From NCBI GenBank assembly GCA_004564215.1, contig CP024846.1, positions 62,001 through 126,000 of the forward strand: a DNA stretch of 64,000 nt, read 5' to 3'. The stretch is from Beijerinckiaceae bacterium (lineage in GTDB: Bacteria; Pseudomonadota; Alphaproteobacteria; Rhizobiales; Beijerinckiaceae). The notes beneath the pieces are model-generated. The model saw nothing but the letters and a program-made list of their open reading frames with translations, made no database searches and had not been told where the DNA came from. The translations under genes and the position numbers were made by a program. This document shows, piece by piece, positions 46,113 to 57,056 of the stretch (its first letter is position 1; each line of letters starts with the position of its first letter).

Positions 46113-49100
46113 TTAGCTAAAATAATCCTGCAGGGCGCGGACCTCCAGATCGCCGGCGAGATAGGCGCGAATCCCCTGCGAGGCGGCGATCGCTCCCGCC
46201 AGCGTCGTATAATAAGGCACCTTATGCAAGAGGGCTGCGCGGCGCAATGATCGCGAATCTGCAAGAGCTTGCGCGCCTTCCGTCGTGTTGAACACAAGGT
46301 GGATTTCGCCATTCTTGATAAAATCAACGACATGGGGCCGGCCCTCTGAGACCTTGTTAAGCTTTTGTGCAGAGACGCCTTGGGCCTCGAGATAGCGCGC
46401 TGTACCGCCCGTGGCGCAGATGCGGAAGCCAAGGCCCGCCAATAATTTCGTCGAATCGAGGATGCGTGGCTTGTCCGAATCGCGGACCGAAACAAAGACT
46501 GTGCCGCTCGTCGGCACTTTTGTGCCGCCGCCGAGCTGACTTTTTGCGAAGGCGATCTCGAACGAACGATCGAGCCCCATGACTTCGCCGGTCGAGCGCA
46601 TTTCCGGCCCCAGCACGGTATCGACGCCGGGAAACCGCGCAAATGGAAACACCGATTCCTTGACGCCAATGTGATCGAGCTGCATAGGCAGCAGTCCGAA
46701 CGCGGCTAGGCTCTCTCCCGCCATGATACGCGCCGCGATCTTTGCGATCGGGACCCCAATGACCTTGGCGACAAAGGGCACGGTGCGGGCCGCGCGAGGA
46801 TTGACCTCGAGAACATAGATCTCGCCGCCCTTCAGCGCGTATTGAACGTTCATCAGGCCGCCGACGCCAAGAGCCAAGGCGAGCTTGCGGGTCTCGTCTT
46901 CAAGCTCGGTGATTTTTTCAGGGGTCAGCGAGCGCGGCGGCAGAGAACAGGCGCTGTCGCCGGAATGAATCCCCGCCTCCTCGATATGTTCCATGATTCC
47001 GCAGATGAAAACATCTTTGCCATCGCAGAGAGCATCGACGTCGATCTCCACGGCGTCCGACAAATAGCGGTCGAAAAGCAGCGGGTTCTTGCCAAGAACC
47101 GTATTGATCTGTCCGGTCTTATCGTTGGGATAGCGCGCCTTGACCTCGGAGGGCACGAGGCTAGGCAAGGTGCCAAGCAGGTAATCGTCGAACGCCGCTT
47201 TGTCGAAAATAATCGCCATCGCCCGGCCGCCCAGCACATAAGAGGGACGCACGACGAGCGGCAGGCCGAGATCCGCGGCAATGAGACGCGATTGCTCGAC
47301 GGAATAAGCGATTCCATTCATTGGCTGCTTCAGGCCGATCTTGTCGAGCAGCCGCTTGAAGCGATCACGGTCCTCCGCGAGATCGATCGAATCGACGGAT
47401 GTTCCCAGAATCGGAATGCCCGCCTCTTCAAGCGCATGCGCGAGCTTCAACGGCGTTTGCCCGCCAAACTGGACAATCGCACCCTTGAGGTTTCCAGCTT
47501 CTTTTTCCTTGGCAAGGATTTCAAGCACATCTTCCGCGGTCAGCGGTTCGAAGTAGAGCCGATCCGATGTGTCGTAATCGGTCGAAACCGTTTCGGGATT
47601 GCAGTTGATCATGATCGTTTCATAGCCGACCTCGCGCAGGGCGAAGCTGGCATGACAACAGCAATAATCGAACTCGATTCCTTGCCCGATCCTGTTTGGG
47701 CCGCCGCCCAGGACGACGATTTTTTCGCGTGCCGTCGGCCGGGATTCGCAAGCAGGCGCGGCGCCGAACGGGGGAGCATAGGTCGAATACATATAGGCGG
47801 TCGGCGAGGAAAATTCCGCCGCGCAGGTGTCGATCCGCTTAAACACCGGGCGCACACCGAGCTTATGGCGCAAGGCTTTGACCGTGGTCTCCGGAACCTG
47901 CGCGAGCGCGGCCAAGCGCGCATCGGAAAAGCCGGCCGCCTTCAGCATTCGCAGATTGGCGCCATCGCCCGGGATCCCATGCATGCGGACCTTGGCTTCG
48001 AGGTCGAGAATCTCCTGCAGCCGCGCGATGAACCAGGGATCGATGCCACAGGCCTCATAGATCTCATTCTGTGGCATGCCCTGGCGCAAGGCCTGAGCAA
48101 CGACAAGCAACCGGTCGGGCGTCGGACGGCCCAAGGCGGCGCGGAGCACATTCATATCATCGCCGAGGCCCAATCCCTCGATCTCGATTTCGTCGAGCCC
48201 GTCCAAGCCGGTATCGAGGGAGCGCAGAGCCTTTTGCAGGCTCTCGGCGAAGGTCCGGCCGATCGCCATGGTCTCGCCGACCGATTTCATGGCCGTCGTG
48301 AGGGTATCTTCGGCGCCGGGGAATTTCTCGAACGCGAACCGCGGAATCTTGGTGACGATATAGTCGATCGAAGGCTCAAAAGACGCGGGGGTCGCGCCCC
48401 CGGTAATGTCGTTGGCGATTTCGTCGAGCGTAAAACCGACGGCCAGTTTCGCTGCCACTTTTGCGATGGGGAAGCCTGTCGCTTTCGACGCCAGCGCCGA
48501 GGAACGCGAGACGCGCGGGTTCATCTCGATCACGATCATGCGCCCATCGTTCGGGTTGACCGCGAACTGGACGTTGGATCCCCCGGTCTCGACGCCGATC
48601 TCGCGCAGGACCGCGAGCGCGGCATCGCGCATGATCTGATACTCCTTGTCGGTCAAGGTCAGCGCGGGGGCGACGGTGATCGAGTCGCCGGTGTGGACGC
48701 CCATCGGATCGATATTCTCGATCGAGCAAACGATGATGCAATTATCCGCCTTGTCGCGGACGACCTCCATTTCGAACTCTTTCCAGCCGAGCACGCTTTC
48801 CTCGACCAGAACCTCGCTGGTCGGCGAGGCATCGATTCCCCTTTCGATAATGTCGATGAATTCAGCCTTGTTGTAAGCGATGCCGCCGCCGGTGCCGCCC
48901 ATCGTGAACGACGGTCTGATGATCGCTGGAAGACCAATATCATCTAGAATTGCAAGAGCTTGCGACAGAGTCTTAATCTGATGGGAACGGGGAGTCGAAA
49001 GGCCGATCCGGGTCATCGCCTCGCGAAACAGCTTGCGATCTTCGGCCATGTCGATGGCCGCTGCGCTGGCGCCGATCATTTCGATGTCGAATTTGTCCAG

Positions 49101-49436
49101 AACGCCCATTTTTTTTAAGGAGAGCGCGCAATTCAGGCCTGTCTGTCCGCCCATGGTGGGCAGAAGCGCGAAGCCGCCGGGAACGACATAGCGCTCCTTG
49201 GCAATGATCTTGGCGACGATTTCCGGTGTGATCGGCTCGACATAGGTCCGATCCGCCATGTTCGGATCCGTCATGATCGTTGCCGGATTGGAATTGACGA
49301 GGACGATTCGATAGCCCTCTTCGCGAAGGGCCTTGCAGGCCTGCGTGCCGGAATAATCGAATTCGCAAGCCTGACCGATGATGATCGGTCCAGCCCCGAT
49401 AATCAGGATCGTTGAAATATCCGTCCGTTTGGGCAT
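46113..49436 (-). CDS. carB: Carbamoyl-phosphate synthase large subunit
   Basis: Enzyme of 1107 residues with two homologous ATP-grasp halves. The first begins [20 protein letters not shown], with [15 protein letters not shown]; the second begins [17 protein letters not shown], with [16 protein letters not shown]-terminal MGS-like allosteric domain follows (near residues 950-1107). It makes carbamoyl phosphate for pyrimidine and arginine synthesis. The glutaminase subunit carA is not in the window, as is usual in this group. Start MPKRTDIST is chosen; an upstream in-frame start would add six residues. Confidence 0.98.
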   Translation of the reverse strand: MPKRTDISTILIIGAGPIIIGQACEFDYSGTQACKALREEGYRIVLVNSNPATIMTDPNMADRTYVEPITPEIVAKIIAKERYVVPGGFALLPTMGGQTGLNCALSLKKMGVLDKFDIEMIGASAAAIDMAEDRKLFREAMTRIGLSTPRSHQIKTLSQALAILDDIGLPAIIRPSFTMGGTGGGIAYNKAEFIDIIERGIDASPTSEVLVEESVLGWKEFEMEVVRDKADNCIIVCSIENIDPMGVHTGDSITVAPALTLTDKEYQIMRDAALAVLREIGVETGGSNVQFAVNPNDGRMIVIEMNPRVSRSSALASKATGFPIAKVAAKLAVGFTLDEIANDITGGATPASFEPSIDYIVTKIPRFAFEKFPGAEDTLTTAMKSVGETMAIGRTFAESLQKALRSLDTGLDGLDEIEIEGLGLGDDMNVLRAALGRPTPDRLLVVAQALRQGMPQNEIYEACGIDPWFIARLQEILDLEAKVRMHGIPGDGANLRMLKAAGFSDARLAALAQVPETTVKALRHKLGVRPVFKRIDTCAAEFSSPTAYMYSTYAPPFGAAPACESRPTAREKIVVLGGGPNRIGQGIEFDYCCCHASFALREVGYETIMINCNPETVSTDYDTSDRLYFEPLTAEDVLEILAKEKEAGNLKGAIVQFGGQTPLKLAHALEEAGIPILGTSVDSIDLAEDRDRFKRLLDKIGLKQPMNGIAYSVEQSRLIAADLGLPLVVRPSYVLGGRAMAIIFDKAAFDDYLLGTLPSLVPSEVKARYPNDKTGQINTVLGKNPLLFDRYLSDAVEIDVDALCDGKDVFICGIMEHIEEAGIHSGDSACSLPPRSLTPEKITELEDETRKLALALGVGGLMNVQYALKGGEIYVLEVNPRAARTVPFVAKVIGVPIAKIAARIMAGESLAAFGLLPMQLDHIGVKESVFPFARFPGVDTVLGPEMRSTGEVMGLDRSFEIAFAKSQLGGGTKVPTSGTVFVSVRDSDKPRILDSTKLLAGLGFRICATGGTARYLEAQGVSAQKLNKVSEGRPHVVDFIKNGEIHLVFNTTEGAQALADSRSLRRAALLHKVPYYTTLAGAIAASQGIRAYLAGDLEVRALQDYFS

Positions 49437-49644
49437 TGGATCTCGTCTGAACACACAAAAAAAGGCCGCGTCTGCGCTTGAAACCCGCAGTGCGTCCTTG
49501 TAGCAGGGGCCAGAAAGCTTGTCGTTTCCGGTCTCGGGTGTCTCCCTAGACGAGAAATGAGCCCCTGTGAACCCGGAGGGAGAAGTTAGCGCGCTTCCTG
49601 ATCGGGTGCTTGTGGCAATTGTGCGGCGCGCTTATGGTGCGCCG

Positions 49645-50547
49645 ATGAGCATGTATCGAAAAGACGGTTCGCCCGGCCCACGGGAACACGGCGCCGAGGT
49701 AACGCCGCTTTATGGCGATGCCGCCGAGCAGGGCGGGTCCGGCCCGCCACGGCGAAGGCGCGGCATTCGCGCGGTTCCCATGCGCATCATCCTGCCCAAT
49801 CTCGTAACATTGCTGGCGTTGTGCATGGGCCTCACCGCGATCCGTTTCGCGATCGAAGGCCAGTTCGAAATCGCTGTCGTCGCGGTGATAGTCGCCGCCA
49901 TTCTGGATGGATTGGATGGCCGGATCGCGCGGGCCCTGCGCGGCACGTCGCGGTTTGGCGCCGAACTTGATTCGCTGGCCGACTTCGTCGATTTCGGGGT
50001 GGCCCCGGCGCTTATCCTGTATTTCTGGAGCCTCAACCAATTCAAGAGCCTCGGCTGGTTCGCGGCGCTGGTGTTCGTGATCGCGGCGGCGCTGCGCCTG
50101 GCCCGCTTCAATGTCATGATCGACGATCCGAATCGGCCGCAATGGCAGGCCCATTTTTTTACCGGAATGCCGGCGCCGGCCGGCGCCATCGTCAGCCTCT
50201 TGCCGCTTTATCTCCACCTCTCCGTTCTCGCGGTTCCGAATGTCCGCGCTCTGGTTCCCCTGGAAATCGCCTATGTCTTGATCATCGCGCTCTTGATGGC
50301 CAGCCGAATCCCGCATTTTTCCGGCAAGAAAATCGGCCGCGTGCCGCGTGAATATGTGATTTTCGTGCTTTTCGGAATTGTCGCCTGCCTCCTGCTGCTG
50401 GCGACCTTTACGATGGAAATGCTGATCGGCTTAAGCGTTATATATTTGGCGACGATTCCCTTTGCGATTCGTCGCTTCAACGCCTGTGCGGCGGAAGACG
50501 CCGCGAGAGGGCCCGGCGCCTCACCCGCTGCGCCGTCGCGGGGGTAA
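49645..50547 (+). CDS. pssA: CDP-diacylglycerol-serine O-phosphatidyltransferase
   Basis: Membrane enzyme making phosphatidylserine from CDP-diacylglycerol and serine. The CDP-alcohol phosphotransferase motif is [20 protein letters not shown] then LDSLADF. About seven hydrophobic segments follow a polar N-terminus. Start choice is uncertain: ATG 49645 (MSMYRKDG) is given, ATG 49651 is close, and a GTG at 49567 would add 26 residues. The partner phosphatidylserine decarboxylase gene is not adjacent. Confidence 0.92.
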   Translation: MSMYRKDGSPGPREHGAEVTPLYGDAAEQGGSGPPRRRRGIRAVPMRIILPNLVTLLALCMGLTAIRFAIEGQFEIAVVAVIVAAILDGLDGRIARALRGTSRFGAELDSLADFVDFGVAPALILYFWSLNQFKSLGWFAALVFVIAAALRLARFNVMIDDPNRPQWQAHFFTGMPAPAGAIVSLLPLYLHLSVLAVPNVRALVPLEIAYVLIIALLMASRIPHFSGKKIGRVPREYVIFVLFGIVACLLLLATFTMEMLIGLSVIYLATIPFAIRRFNACAAEDAARGPGASPAAPSRG

Positions 50548-50680
50548 TCCGCGCGCCTGTGGTTCGCTCACAAAAACACCTGGCCGATGTTCACAAAGGC
50601 GCGGTTCTCCATTAGGGTCCGCCCGAATAAGCTCCGCTGGACCGCCGCGCAGTGACGGCGGTCTACAAATAAGGAAACAA

Positions 50681-50899
50681 ATGTCGAAGGAAGAATTGCT
50701 TGAATTTCCTGGAACCGTTGTCGAATTGCTCCCCAACGCGACATTCCGCGTAAAACTCGAAAACGACCACGAGATCATTGCTCACACGGCGGGTAAGATG
50801 CGCAAGAATCGTATTCGTGTTCTTACCGGCGACAAGGTGCTGGTGGAAATGACGCCCTATGACCTGACCAAAGGTCGCATTACCTACCGGTTCAAATGA
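50681..50899 (+). CDS. infA: Translation initiation factor IF-1
   Basis: S1/OB-fold protein of 72 residues, with [20 protein letters not shown] and [20 protein letters not shown] lies 6 bases before the ATG. The long frame that starts upstream overlaps pssA out of frame and is not real. It is followed by maf and yacG, the usual order in Rhizobiales. Confidence 0.98.
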   Translation: MSKEELLEFPGTVVELLPNATFRVKLENDHEIIAHTAGKMRKNRIRVLTGDKVLVEMTPYDLTKGRITYRFK

Positions 50900-50920
50900 T
50901 CCCAATTCAGGCAATGGCCG

Positions 50921-51559
50921 ATGACCGGCGAAGATAGGGCCTGGCGCCCGCAACTTGTTTTGGCATCGGCCTCGGTGCGACGGCTCGCGCTTCTGCAGCA
51001 GATCGGTATCGAACCGGATGCTTTGCTCCCTGTCGATCTCGATGAAACGCCGCGCAAGAATGAGCTGCCGCGCAGCCTCGCGGCACGGCTTGCCCAGGAA
51101 AAGACCAGAGCCGCCGCAAAGCTCGCGGCAACGCGGCCCGAACTGGCAAATGCCTATATCATTGGCGCCGATACGGTTGTGAGCGTTGGCCGTCGCATTT
51201 TGCCCAAATGCGAGATCGTTGCGGAAGCGGCGCAATCCCTCCGGCTGCTGTCGGGGCGGGCGCATCGGGTGCACACCGGCATCTGCCTTGTCACGCCAAA
51301 GGGCCACGAACGTCACAAGCTCGTCGAGACCAGGTTGCGTTTCAAACGCCTTTCCTCAAACGAGATCGAAGCCTATCTCAGTTCGGGCGAATGGCAGGGC
51401 AAAGCGGGAGGCTATGCAATCCAGGGCTTGGCCGGCGCCTTCGCGCAGAAATTTGTCGGCTCATATTCCGCGGTCGTCGGCTTGCCGCTCTATGAAACCA
51501 TGTCGTTACTGGCCGGAGAAGGCTATCCGGCGCTGGTTTCATGGTTGAACAAAGTGTGA
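50921..51559 (+). CDS. maf: Maf-like nucleotide pyrophosphatase
   Basis: Protein of 212 residues of the Maf/Ham1 superfamily, which hydrolyses non-canonical or excess nucleoside triphosphates. Motifs are [29 protein letters not shown] and [13 protein letters not shown]. Positioned 21 bases after infA. Whether it acts on dTTP/UTP or methylated nucleotides is not decided here. Confidence 0.94.
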   Translation: MTGEDRAWRPQLVLASASVRRLALLQQIGIEPDALLPVDLDETPRKNELPRSLAARLAQEKTRAAAKLAATRPELANAYIIGADTVVSVGRRILPKCEIVAEAAQSLRLLSGRAHRVHTGICLVTPKGHERHKLVETRLRFKRLSSNEIEAYLSSGEWQGKAGGYAIQGLAGAFAQKFVGSYSAVVGLPLYETMSLLAGEGYPALVSWLNKV

Positions 51560-51587
51560 CGACCGCTGTTACGCTTGGGATGAAACG

Positions 51588-51818
51588 ATGCCAGCGCCAA
51601 AAACCGAAAATCGTCTCTCGGGAAATGCCAGTGAGGATCAACGCCGGACGCGGATGTGCCCGATTTGCGCCAAGCCTTCGGTTTTGGAATTTCGTCCCTT
51701 CTGTTCAAAACGCTGCGCCGATATCGATCTTCATCGCTGGCTGAGCGGCGTCTACGCCATTCCGGTCGCGCCCGGATCGAGCGACGAAATTGATCGTGAG
51801 GAGCCCGAGCCGGATTGA
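51588..51818 (+). CDS. yacG: DNA gyrase inhibitor YacG
   Basis: Zinc-finger protein of 76 residues with Cys24-Cys27 (CPIC) and Cys39-Cys43 (FCSKRC), then ADIDLHRWLSG. E. coli YacG binds GyrB and blocks gyrase. The infA-maf-yacG order is conserved in this class. The N-terminus is longer and polar; the C-terminus is acidic. Confidence 0.95.
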   Translation: MPAPKTENRLSGNASEDQRRTRMCPICAKPSVLEFRPFCSKRCADIDLHRWLSGVYAIPVAPGSSDEIDREEPEPD

Positions 51819-51922
51819 GGGAGTGATAAGATCGCGCGCTGATTTTCGGCGCCAGCGTCTGCCACAGAGAAGGGGCTCGTGGCCTCCCCTCGACTCTCCC
51901 CAAACCTTCCGCCGGATCGCAC

Positions 51923-52717
51923 ATGTTTTTCGCCGCATCAAAAATCTTTTGGTTCGTTGCCGAGCCCGTGTCCCTGGCCGTCCTGGTCGCCCTTTTGGGA
52001 ATGGTCTTGCTGTTCACCCGTTTCGCGCGGGCCGGGCGCGCGCTCATGATCGGTGCGATTTTGGTTCTCGCGATCGGCTTGCTGACGCCGTTCGGCGCGC
52101 TCCTTCTCCGCCCCTTAGAGAACCGATTTCCTAGTCCACCGGTCGAAATGGCAGCTCCAACTGGCATCATTGTCCTCGGCGGCGCGGTCGAACCGACCCG
52201 AAGCGAGGCCCGCGGCCAGGTTGCCTTGAACGCGGAAGCGGCACGCCTTACCGCCGGCGTCGAATTGGCGCGGCGGTACCCCGACGCGCGGCTCATCTAC
52301 ACCGGGGGATCGGCGGCTTTTCCGAGCGAGGGGCCGGTTGAGGCGGAGAGTGCACGGCAGCTTTGGCTCGCTCTGGGCGTCCCGCCGGAGCGCATGGCTT
52401 TCGAAGCCAAATCGCGCAATACATGGGAAAATGGCGTGTTGACGCGCAACCTCGTTCAGCCGAAACCCGGCGAGACTTGGCTGCTCGTCACCTCAGCCTG
52501 GCATATGCCGCGCTCGGTCGGCATTTTCAGGAGGTTGGGTTTCGACGTGATACCCTATCCGGTCGCCTATCGCACGCTCGGGGACGACCGCGATTTCCTA
52601 TCTCCTATACCCCCGAGCGAAAGGGTATTCATGTTGGATTTCGGCGTTCGCGAGTGGGTCGGCCTCTTGGCCTATTGGCTGACCGGCAAGACCAGCGCGT
52701 TCTTTCCGGCGCCTTAA
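51923..52717 (+). CDS. YdcF/ElyC-like membrane protein (DUF218)
   Basis: Protein of 264 residues. Two N-terminal hydrophobic helices (about 5-30 and 38-60) are followed by a periplasmic DUF218 domain with GIIVLGGAVEP, YTGGSAAFPSEG and VTSAWHMPRSVGIF. E. coli ElyC affects peptidoglycan and enterobacterial common antigen assembly. The exact role here is unknown. Same strand as yacG, 104 bases downstream. Confidence 0.88.
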   Translation: MFFAASKIFWFVAEPVSLAVLVALLGMVLLFTRFARAGRALMIGAILVLAIGLLTPFGALLLRPLENRFPSPPVEMAAPTGIIVLGGAVEPTRSEARGQVALNAEAARLTAGVELARRYPDARLIYTGGSAAFPSEGPVEAESARQLWLALGVPPERMAFEAKSRNTWENGVLTRNLVQPKPGETWLLVTSAWHMPRSVGIFRRLGFDVIPYPVAYRTLGDDRDFLSPIPPSERVFMLDFGVREWVGLLAYWLTGKTSAFFPAP

Positions 52718-52793
52718 CCCGCCACACTCTTCGCGGCATGGCCATCGTCCGTTCGTCGATGGGCGCGCCGTCGATCAATTCAGGAACCCTTCC

Positions 52794-53447
52794 ATGAGTC
52801 TGACCCTCCTCATCGCCAACAAAACCTATTCATCCTGGTCGTTTCGTCCATGGATCCTGATGCGTCATTTTGGCATTCCGTTCGAGGAGGTTGTGATCCC
52901 GTTGGCGCAGGAGACGACGCGCGCGGAGATCTCGCGCTTTTCCCCGTCAGGCAAATGCCCGGCCCTGCGGGATGGCGAGATTCTGGTTTGGGATTCCCTT
53001 GCGATCATTGAATATGTCGCCGAGCTCAATCCGCAGCTCGCAATCTGGCCGAGCGAGCGGGCGGCCCGGGCGCAAGCGCGGTCGCTCTCCGCCGAAATGC
53101 ATTCAGGCTTCGCGGCGATGCGATCGCTCTTGCCGATGAACATGCGCCGGCCGGTTCACAAATGCGCCTTAAGCCCGGAGGCAAGCGCCGATATTTCCCG
53201 TATCGAACAGGCCTTCGCCCAGGCTCGCAAGCAGTTTGGCCAAGCTGGGCCGTTTCTGTTTGGCCAATTCTCCGCCGCAGATGCGATGTTTGCGCCGATC
53301 GTCAACCGGCTCCATGTTTACGATGTAGAGGTTACGCCGGTCACCAAAGACTATATGGAAGCCATGTCGGTCTTGCCGGCGTACCAAGATTGGCGCGCGC
53401 AGGCCCAAGCGGAGGCTTGGTCGATCGAAAAATACGAGGTCGCATAG
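52794..53447 (+). CDS. Glutathione S-transferase family protein
   Basis: Protein of 217 residues with an N-terminal thioredoxin-like domain (LTLLIANKTYSSWSFRPWIL, SGKCPALRDGEILVWDSLAI) and a C-terminal helical domain. The W-D-S-x-A-I segment is the glutathione gamma-glutamyl contact region. AGGAAC precedes the ATG. Substrate unknown. Confidence 0.9.
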   Translation: MSLTLLIANKTYSSWSFRPWILMRHFGIPFEEVVIPLAQETTRAEISRFSPSGKCPALRDGEILVWDSLAIIEYVAELNPQLAIWPSERAARAQARSLSAEMHSGFAAMRSLLPMNMRRPVHKCALSPEASADISRIEQAFAQARKQFGQAGPFLFGQFSAADAMFAPIVNRLHVYDVEVTPVTKDYMEAMSVLPAYQDWRAQAQAEAWSIEKYEVA

Positions 53448-53634
53448 AGCTTCCGAATCGTCCTGCAGTCGAAAATGCGTGGCATCGGCCGCGGACCGTT
53501 CGGCGCGGCCAGTTGATTTTTGCAAAGCTTTGCAGGCACATTATGTAGGGTCGGTGCCGGCACAAGAAGCGCTTGCCGTTGGGCCTTGTCGGCACGATCT
53601 ATAAAAGACAAAACTATTACTCGCGAGGAGCCAA

Positions 53635-54354
53635 GTGGGCCGAACCGGGGACAAGGGTGCGGCGATCGTGCCAAAGTCCAGCACGAAATCCGATATCGAC
53701 AGTTTTCTAGAAACGGCCGCGAAGCTGCCGTCCCCGGCTGACCCAGGGCGGGGCAGGCTGATTTTTGCCCTCGATGCCACGATGAGCCGGCAGGCCACCT
53801 GGGACATGGCGCAAAGCGTTCAGGGCAAGATGTTCGCCACCGCGGCGGCGCACGGCGGCCTCGATGTCCAACTCGTCTACTATCGGGGCTTCTCGGAATG
53901 CAAGGCGTCGCGCTTTGTTGCAGGCGGCCAAAGCCTGGGATCCCTGATGACCAAAATCGCGGTCGGCGCCGGCCAGACTCAGATCGAGAAAGTGTTGCGT
54001 CACGTTCTTGAAGAGACACGCAAAACTCCGGTGCGCGCCTTGGTCTTCGTCGGCGACGCGATGGAAGAACAGCTCGACGTTCTGTCTGGCCTTGCCGCGG
54101 AAATGGGGTTGCTGGGCGTGAAAGCGTTTCTGTTTCAGGAAGGACGCGACCGAGCGGCGGAGCAGGCGTTTCAAAAGATCGCAATGTTGACCGGCGGCGC
54201 CTATGCTACCTTCGATCTATCCGCCCCCGAGCGCTTGATCGCGCTGCTTTCGGCCGCGGCGGCTTATGCGGCGGGTGGCCGGCGGGCGCTCGAATTCGAG
54301 GCGCGGGCCCGTGGCGCGACCGCGGCAGACCATCTATTGTCGCAATTGCGCTGA
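53635..54354 (+). CDS. VWA domain protein
   Basis: Protein of 239 residues with an alpha/beta VWA-like core. LIFALDATMSRQ gives a MIDAS-like D-x-T-x-S, and VRALVFVGDAMEE and GAYATFDLS follow. GTG start. It is 14 bases before a membrane J-domain gene on the same strand. This pair recurs in Rhizobiales, so the products may act together; the function is not known to me. Confidence 0.85.
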   Translation: MGRTGDKGAAIVPKSSTKSDIDSFLETAAKLPSPADPGRGRLIFALDATMSRQATWDMAQSVQGKMFATAAAHGGLDVQLVYYRGFSECKASRFVAGGQSLGSLMTKIAVGAGQTQIEKVLRHVLEETRKTPVRALVFVGDAMEEQLDVLSGLAAEMGLLGVKAFLFQEGRDRAAEQAFQKIAMLTGGAYATFDLSAPERLIALLSAAAAYAAGGRRALEFEARARGATAADHLLSQLR

Positions 54355-54368
54355 GGCGGCGGCGGAGA

Positions 54369-55088
54369 ATGATCTATCTTCTGAGTGGGATTGTACTTTT
54401 TTCTCTCGCGCTATACGCGTTGAGGGCTTTTGCTCAAGCTGATGCCGCCTCGCTCGCTCGGATGATCAGAAACGGCAGTGGGGGAGCGGCTCTTTTTGCG
54501 GCCGCGGTTTTGTTATTTCGGGGGCGCATTGACATGGCGATTGGGCTTGGCGGGCTCGGAGCCTGGTTGCTTGGATGGCGCGGCGGATCCTTGCAGCGCT
54601 TGTTTGGTTCTTCCCGAAAGCCAAATCCGCAAAAGACGTCATTTGTCAGATCGGCGATGATCGAAATGGAGCTTGATCATGAATCCGGCAAGATGCGCGG
54701 GACGATCCTGGCCGGCCCCGACGAAGGCAAGTCACTGGACAGTCTGACAAGACCGCATTGCGAAGCGGTCTATGACATGTGTTGCCGGGACGATCCCGAG
54801 GGCGCTCGGCTGATGGAAGCCTATCTCGACCGCCGGTTTTCCGGATGGCGTGCGGCAAGTCAAAATCAAGGCCACGCGGGGCGCCGACGCTCGGGCCGGC
54901 GCTCCAGTATAATGTCCGAAGATGAAGCGTATGAAGTTCTGGGACTTCAAAAAGGCGCTTCGGACGAGGAAGTCGTTCGGTCGCACCGCTCTCTGATGAA
55001 GAAATTGCATCCCGATCACGGGGGATCGACGGATCTGGCGGCTCGTGTCAACGAAGCCAAAGATGTCCTGATGCGGCGTCATCAATAA
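54369..55088 (+). CDS. Membrane-anchored J-domain protein
   Basis: Protein of 239 residues. An N-terminal hydrophobic helix (IYLLSGIVLFSLALYALRAF) and one or two further hydrophobic stretches (about 40-75) are followed by a soluble middle region. The C-terminal J domain has EAYEVLGLQKGASDEEV and the HPD motif in KKLHPDHGG. The C-terminal J domain after a membrane anchor recalls mitochondrial TIM14/Pam18 and predicts recruitment of DnaK to the membrane. Convergent with the carboxypeptidase gene. Confidence 0.9.
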   Translation: MIYLLSGIVLFSLALYALRAFAQADAASLARMIRNGSGGAALFAAAVLLFRGRIDMAIGLGGLGAWLLGWRGGSLQRLFGSSRKPNPQKTSFVRSAMIEMELDHESGKMRGTILAGPDEGKSLDSLTRPHCEAVYDMCCRDDPEGARLMEAYLDRRFSGWRAASQNQGHAGRRRSGRRSSIMSEDEAYEVLGLQKGASDEEVVRSHRSLMKKLHPDHGGSTDLAARVNEAKDVLMRRHQ

Positions 55089-55116
55089 GTCCATAGGGGC
55101 ATTTGGTGTTGAGGTT

Positions 55117-56784
55117 TCAGTTCTTCGTTGGGAAACAGGAAAATCCGGAACGTTTAAGGGTTTTGCAGGCGAGTTCCGCAGTGTCGGCTTCGAGCCCGGC
55201 GAAGCGAGCCCGATAAAATGTTTCCGATCCCTTTTGAATCTTTTCGGTAAAGCCTTGCGCGGAGGCGAGCGTCCGGTGCCCTTCGGCTTTGGCCCGGCTG
55301 AGAAGCTCGTTGGCCTTGGCCACATCGGTGGTCGCGCCGATTTGAATCATCCAGCCATTGCGCGCGGCGGCCGGGCGGTGGCTGTCGATCGTCTTCACTT
55401 CGTCGTCCTGAGGCACTTCCCTCTTGGCGACGACCAGTTTTTCGGAATTGCGAAGGCTTCCCGTGGCAAAGTCGGAACTTGCCCGCATCACGGAGGGAGT
55501 TGCCGTGGACCCTTCGGCGCCGTGGCCCGAGCGGCTTTGCAGGGTTGAACCATCAAGGCTTGCCTGTTTCAGATTGCCTTCGCCCTGGGCGGCACGTGGC
55601 TCGCCAGCTTTTGGCGCCCCGGAAACAAATGCCGGGCGTGGCCGCTGCATGGCCAGATCGCCGTTCAGCGACGCGACGCGAATGGCATCGACGGCGAGAT
55701 CAGCTCTTGGGGGATTGGGCGCAAAGGCCAGTCCCGTGGGTGCCTTCGGCTCGGGCTGAACCGCGCGGGGAATGGCGCGCGGAATCTCGGTCGCCTCGGC
55801 AACCTGCGCGGGTGCGGCTGCTTCGGTGATCAACGCAGCGGTACGGACGGTCGCACCATTGTCGATCTGGTCCTCGATCAGATCGGCCATGATCTTGTCG
55901 CGTGTCCTCGCACTGCTGCCTCCAAGGACCACGGAGACGATGTAGCGTCCATTGCGCTTCACCGATGTGAGAAGATTGAAGCCGGAGGCGCGAATGTAGC
56001 CCGTCTTGATTCCGTCCATTCCCTCGACGCGGCCGAGGAGATGGTTGTGATTCTTGATCGCCGCGCCGGCATAGTAAAAGACATGCGTCGAAAAATACCG
56101 GTAGTAGCGCGGGAAGCGCTCCTGAATGGCGCGGCCGAGAATCGCCAGATCGCGGGCGGTGGTCAGCTGTTCGTCGTTGGGAAGGCCGGACGCATTGGCA
56201 AAATGCGTGCTGTTCATCCCCAGCGCATGCGCCTTGTTCGTCATGAGTTCGGCGAATCGCTCTTCACTGCCGCCAAGGGCTTCGGCGATGGTCACCGCAA
56301 TATCATTGGCCGAGCGGGTCACGACCGCTTTGATGGCGTTGTCGACACTGATCGTTTCGCCCGGACGAAGGCCAAGCTTGGTGGGCTTTTGCGCGGCGGC
56401 GTGCGCGGAAACGCGAATCTCGCTGTCGAGTCGAAGGTGACCTTTTTCCAGCTGTTCGAACAAAAGATAAAGCGTCATCACCTTGGTGATGGAAGCGGGA
56501 TATCGCCGGTCGTTTTCGTTACGGGCGTAAAGAACGCGCCCCGTATTGCCGTCGACGACGACCGCTGCAATTTTGGATGGGCTGGCTTCACGCGCGTGGG
56601 AGTAGCGAGAAAAATGACCGTGATGGGACCGGTGGGAATAGGCGGCATGGGCTGAATAATAGCGATGTCTGTGGCGTGCTTCCGCGGGAGTTGCGAGGAT
56701 GCAGGTCGCTGCCAAGGCCAAACCAAGACAAAAACGAGCGGCCCCAATTTCTCTGCGACAAAGCGTCGCGTCAATCTCCAACAT
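55117..56784 (-). CDS. D-alanyl-D-alanine carboxypeptidase (S11) with SPOR domain
   Basis: Peptidoglycan carboxypeptidase of 555 residues. The N-terminal signal peptide (FCLGLALAATCILATPAEA) is followed by a His/Arg/Tyr-rich stretch (about 38-65). Catalytic SxxK is Ser98-Ile-Thr-Lys101, SxN is Ser158-Ala-Asn160, and KTG lies in GIKTGYI near residue 260. After a long Ala/Pro-rich linker the C-terminus is a SPOR domain (MIQIGATTDVAKANELLSRA), which binds denuded glycan at division sites. Start MLEIDATLC is chosen to place the leader; an upstream start is possible. Confidence 0.92.
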   Translation of the reverse strand: MLEIDATLCRREIGAARFCLGLALAATCILATPAEARHRHRYYSAHAAYSHRSHHGHFSRYSHAREASPSKIAAVVVDGNTGRVLYARNENDRRYPASITKVMTLYLLFEQLEKGHLRLDSEIRVSAHAAAQKPTKLGLRPGETISVDNAIKAVVTRSANDIAVTIAEALGGSEERFAELMTNKAHALGMNSTHFANASGLPNDEQLTTARDLAILGRAIQERFPRYYRYFSTHVFYYAGAAIKNHNHLLGRVEGMDGIKTGYIRASGFNLLTSVKRNGRYIVSVVLGGSSARTRDKIMADLIEDQIDNGATVRTAALITEAAAPAQVAEATEIPRAIPRAVQPEPKAPTGLAFAPNPPRADLAVDAIRVASLNGDLAMQRPRPAFVSGAPKAGEPRAAQGEGNLKQASLDGSTLQSRSGHGAEGSTATPSVMRASSDFATGSLRNSEKLVVAKREVPQDDEVKTIDSHRPAAARNGWMIQIGATTDVAKANELLSRAKAEGHRTLASAQGFTEKIQKGSETFYRARFAGLEADTAELACKTLKRSGFSCFPTKN

Positions 56785-56944
56785 GTTGCTGGTCCCTAAT
56801 TGGCCGCCGGAAAGCTTCAAGTCGCGGAAATTCGAAAGGTTTTCTCGCAGAACGCTATGCTGGCGCGGTTACCGGTTGGTTAAGGCTGCGCTGAGAAATG
56901 GCGTCATTTATGGCGGGGCAGTTATTGTGCGCCGCACCATCAAC

Positions 56945-56973
56945 TTGACGTGATTTGTGCAACGCACTATTTT
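56945..56973 (+). promoter_or_regulatory. Sigma-70 promoter of the first phasin gene
   Basis: TTGACG and TATTTT are spaced exactly 17 bases, about 85 bases before the phasin ATG. The match to consensus is strong, consistent with an abundantly expressed protein. Confidence 0.75.
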
Positions 56974-57056
56974 AAATGGCAGCGGCCGCTTGAGCTGCAG
57001 ATTAGCCGTCTCGGTCTTAGGCGAGCCGGCACAGCATCGACTGAGGATGAAAACAC

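Noticed and set aside
46842..48947. A 701-codon plus-strand open frame opposite carB
   Set aside because: It is antisense to the secure carB gene and has the rare-codon, Arg/His/Asp-rich look of GC-rich mirror frames; no family is recognisable.
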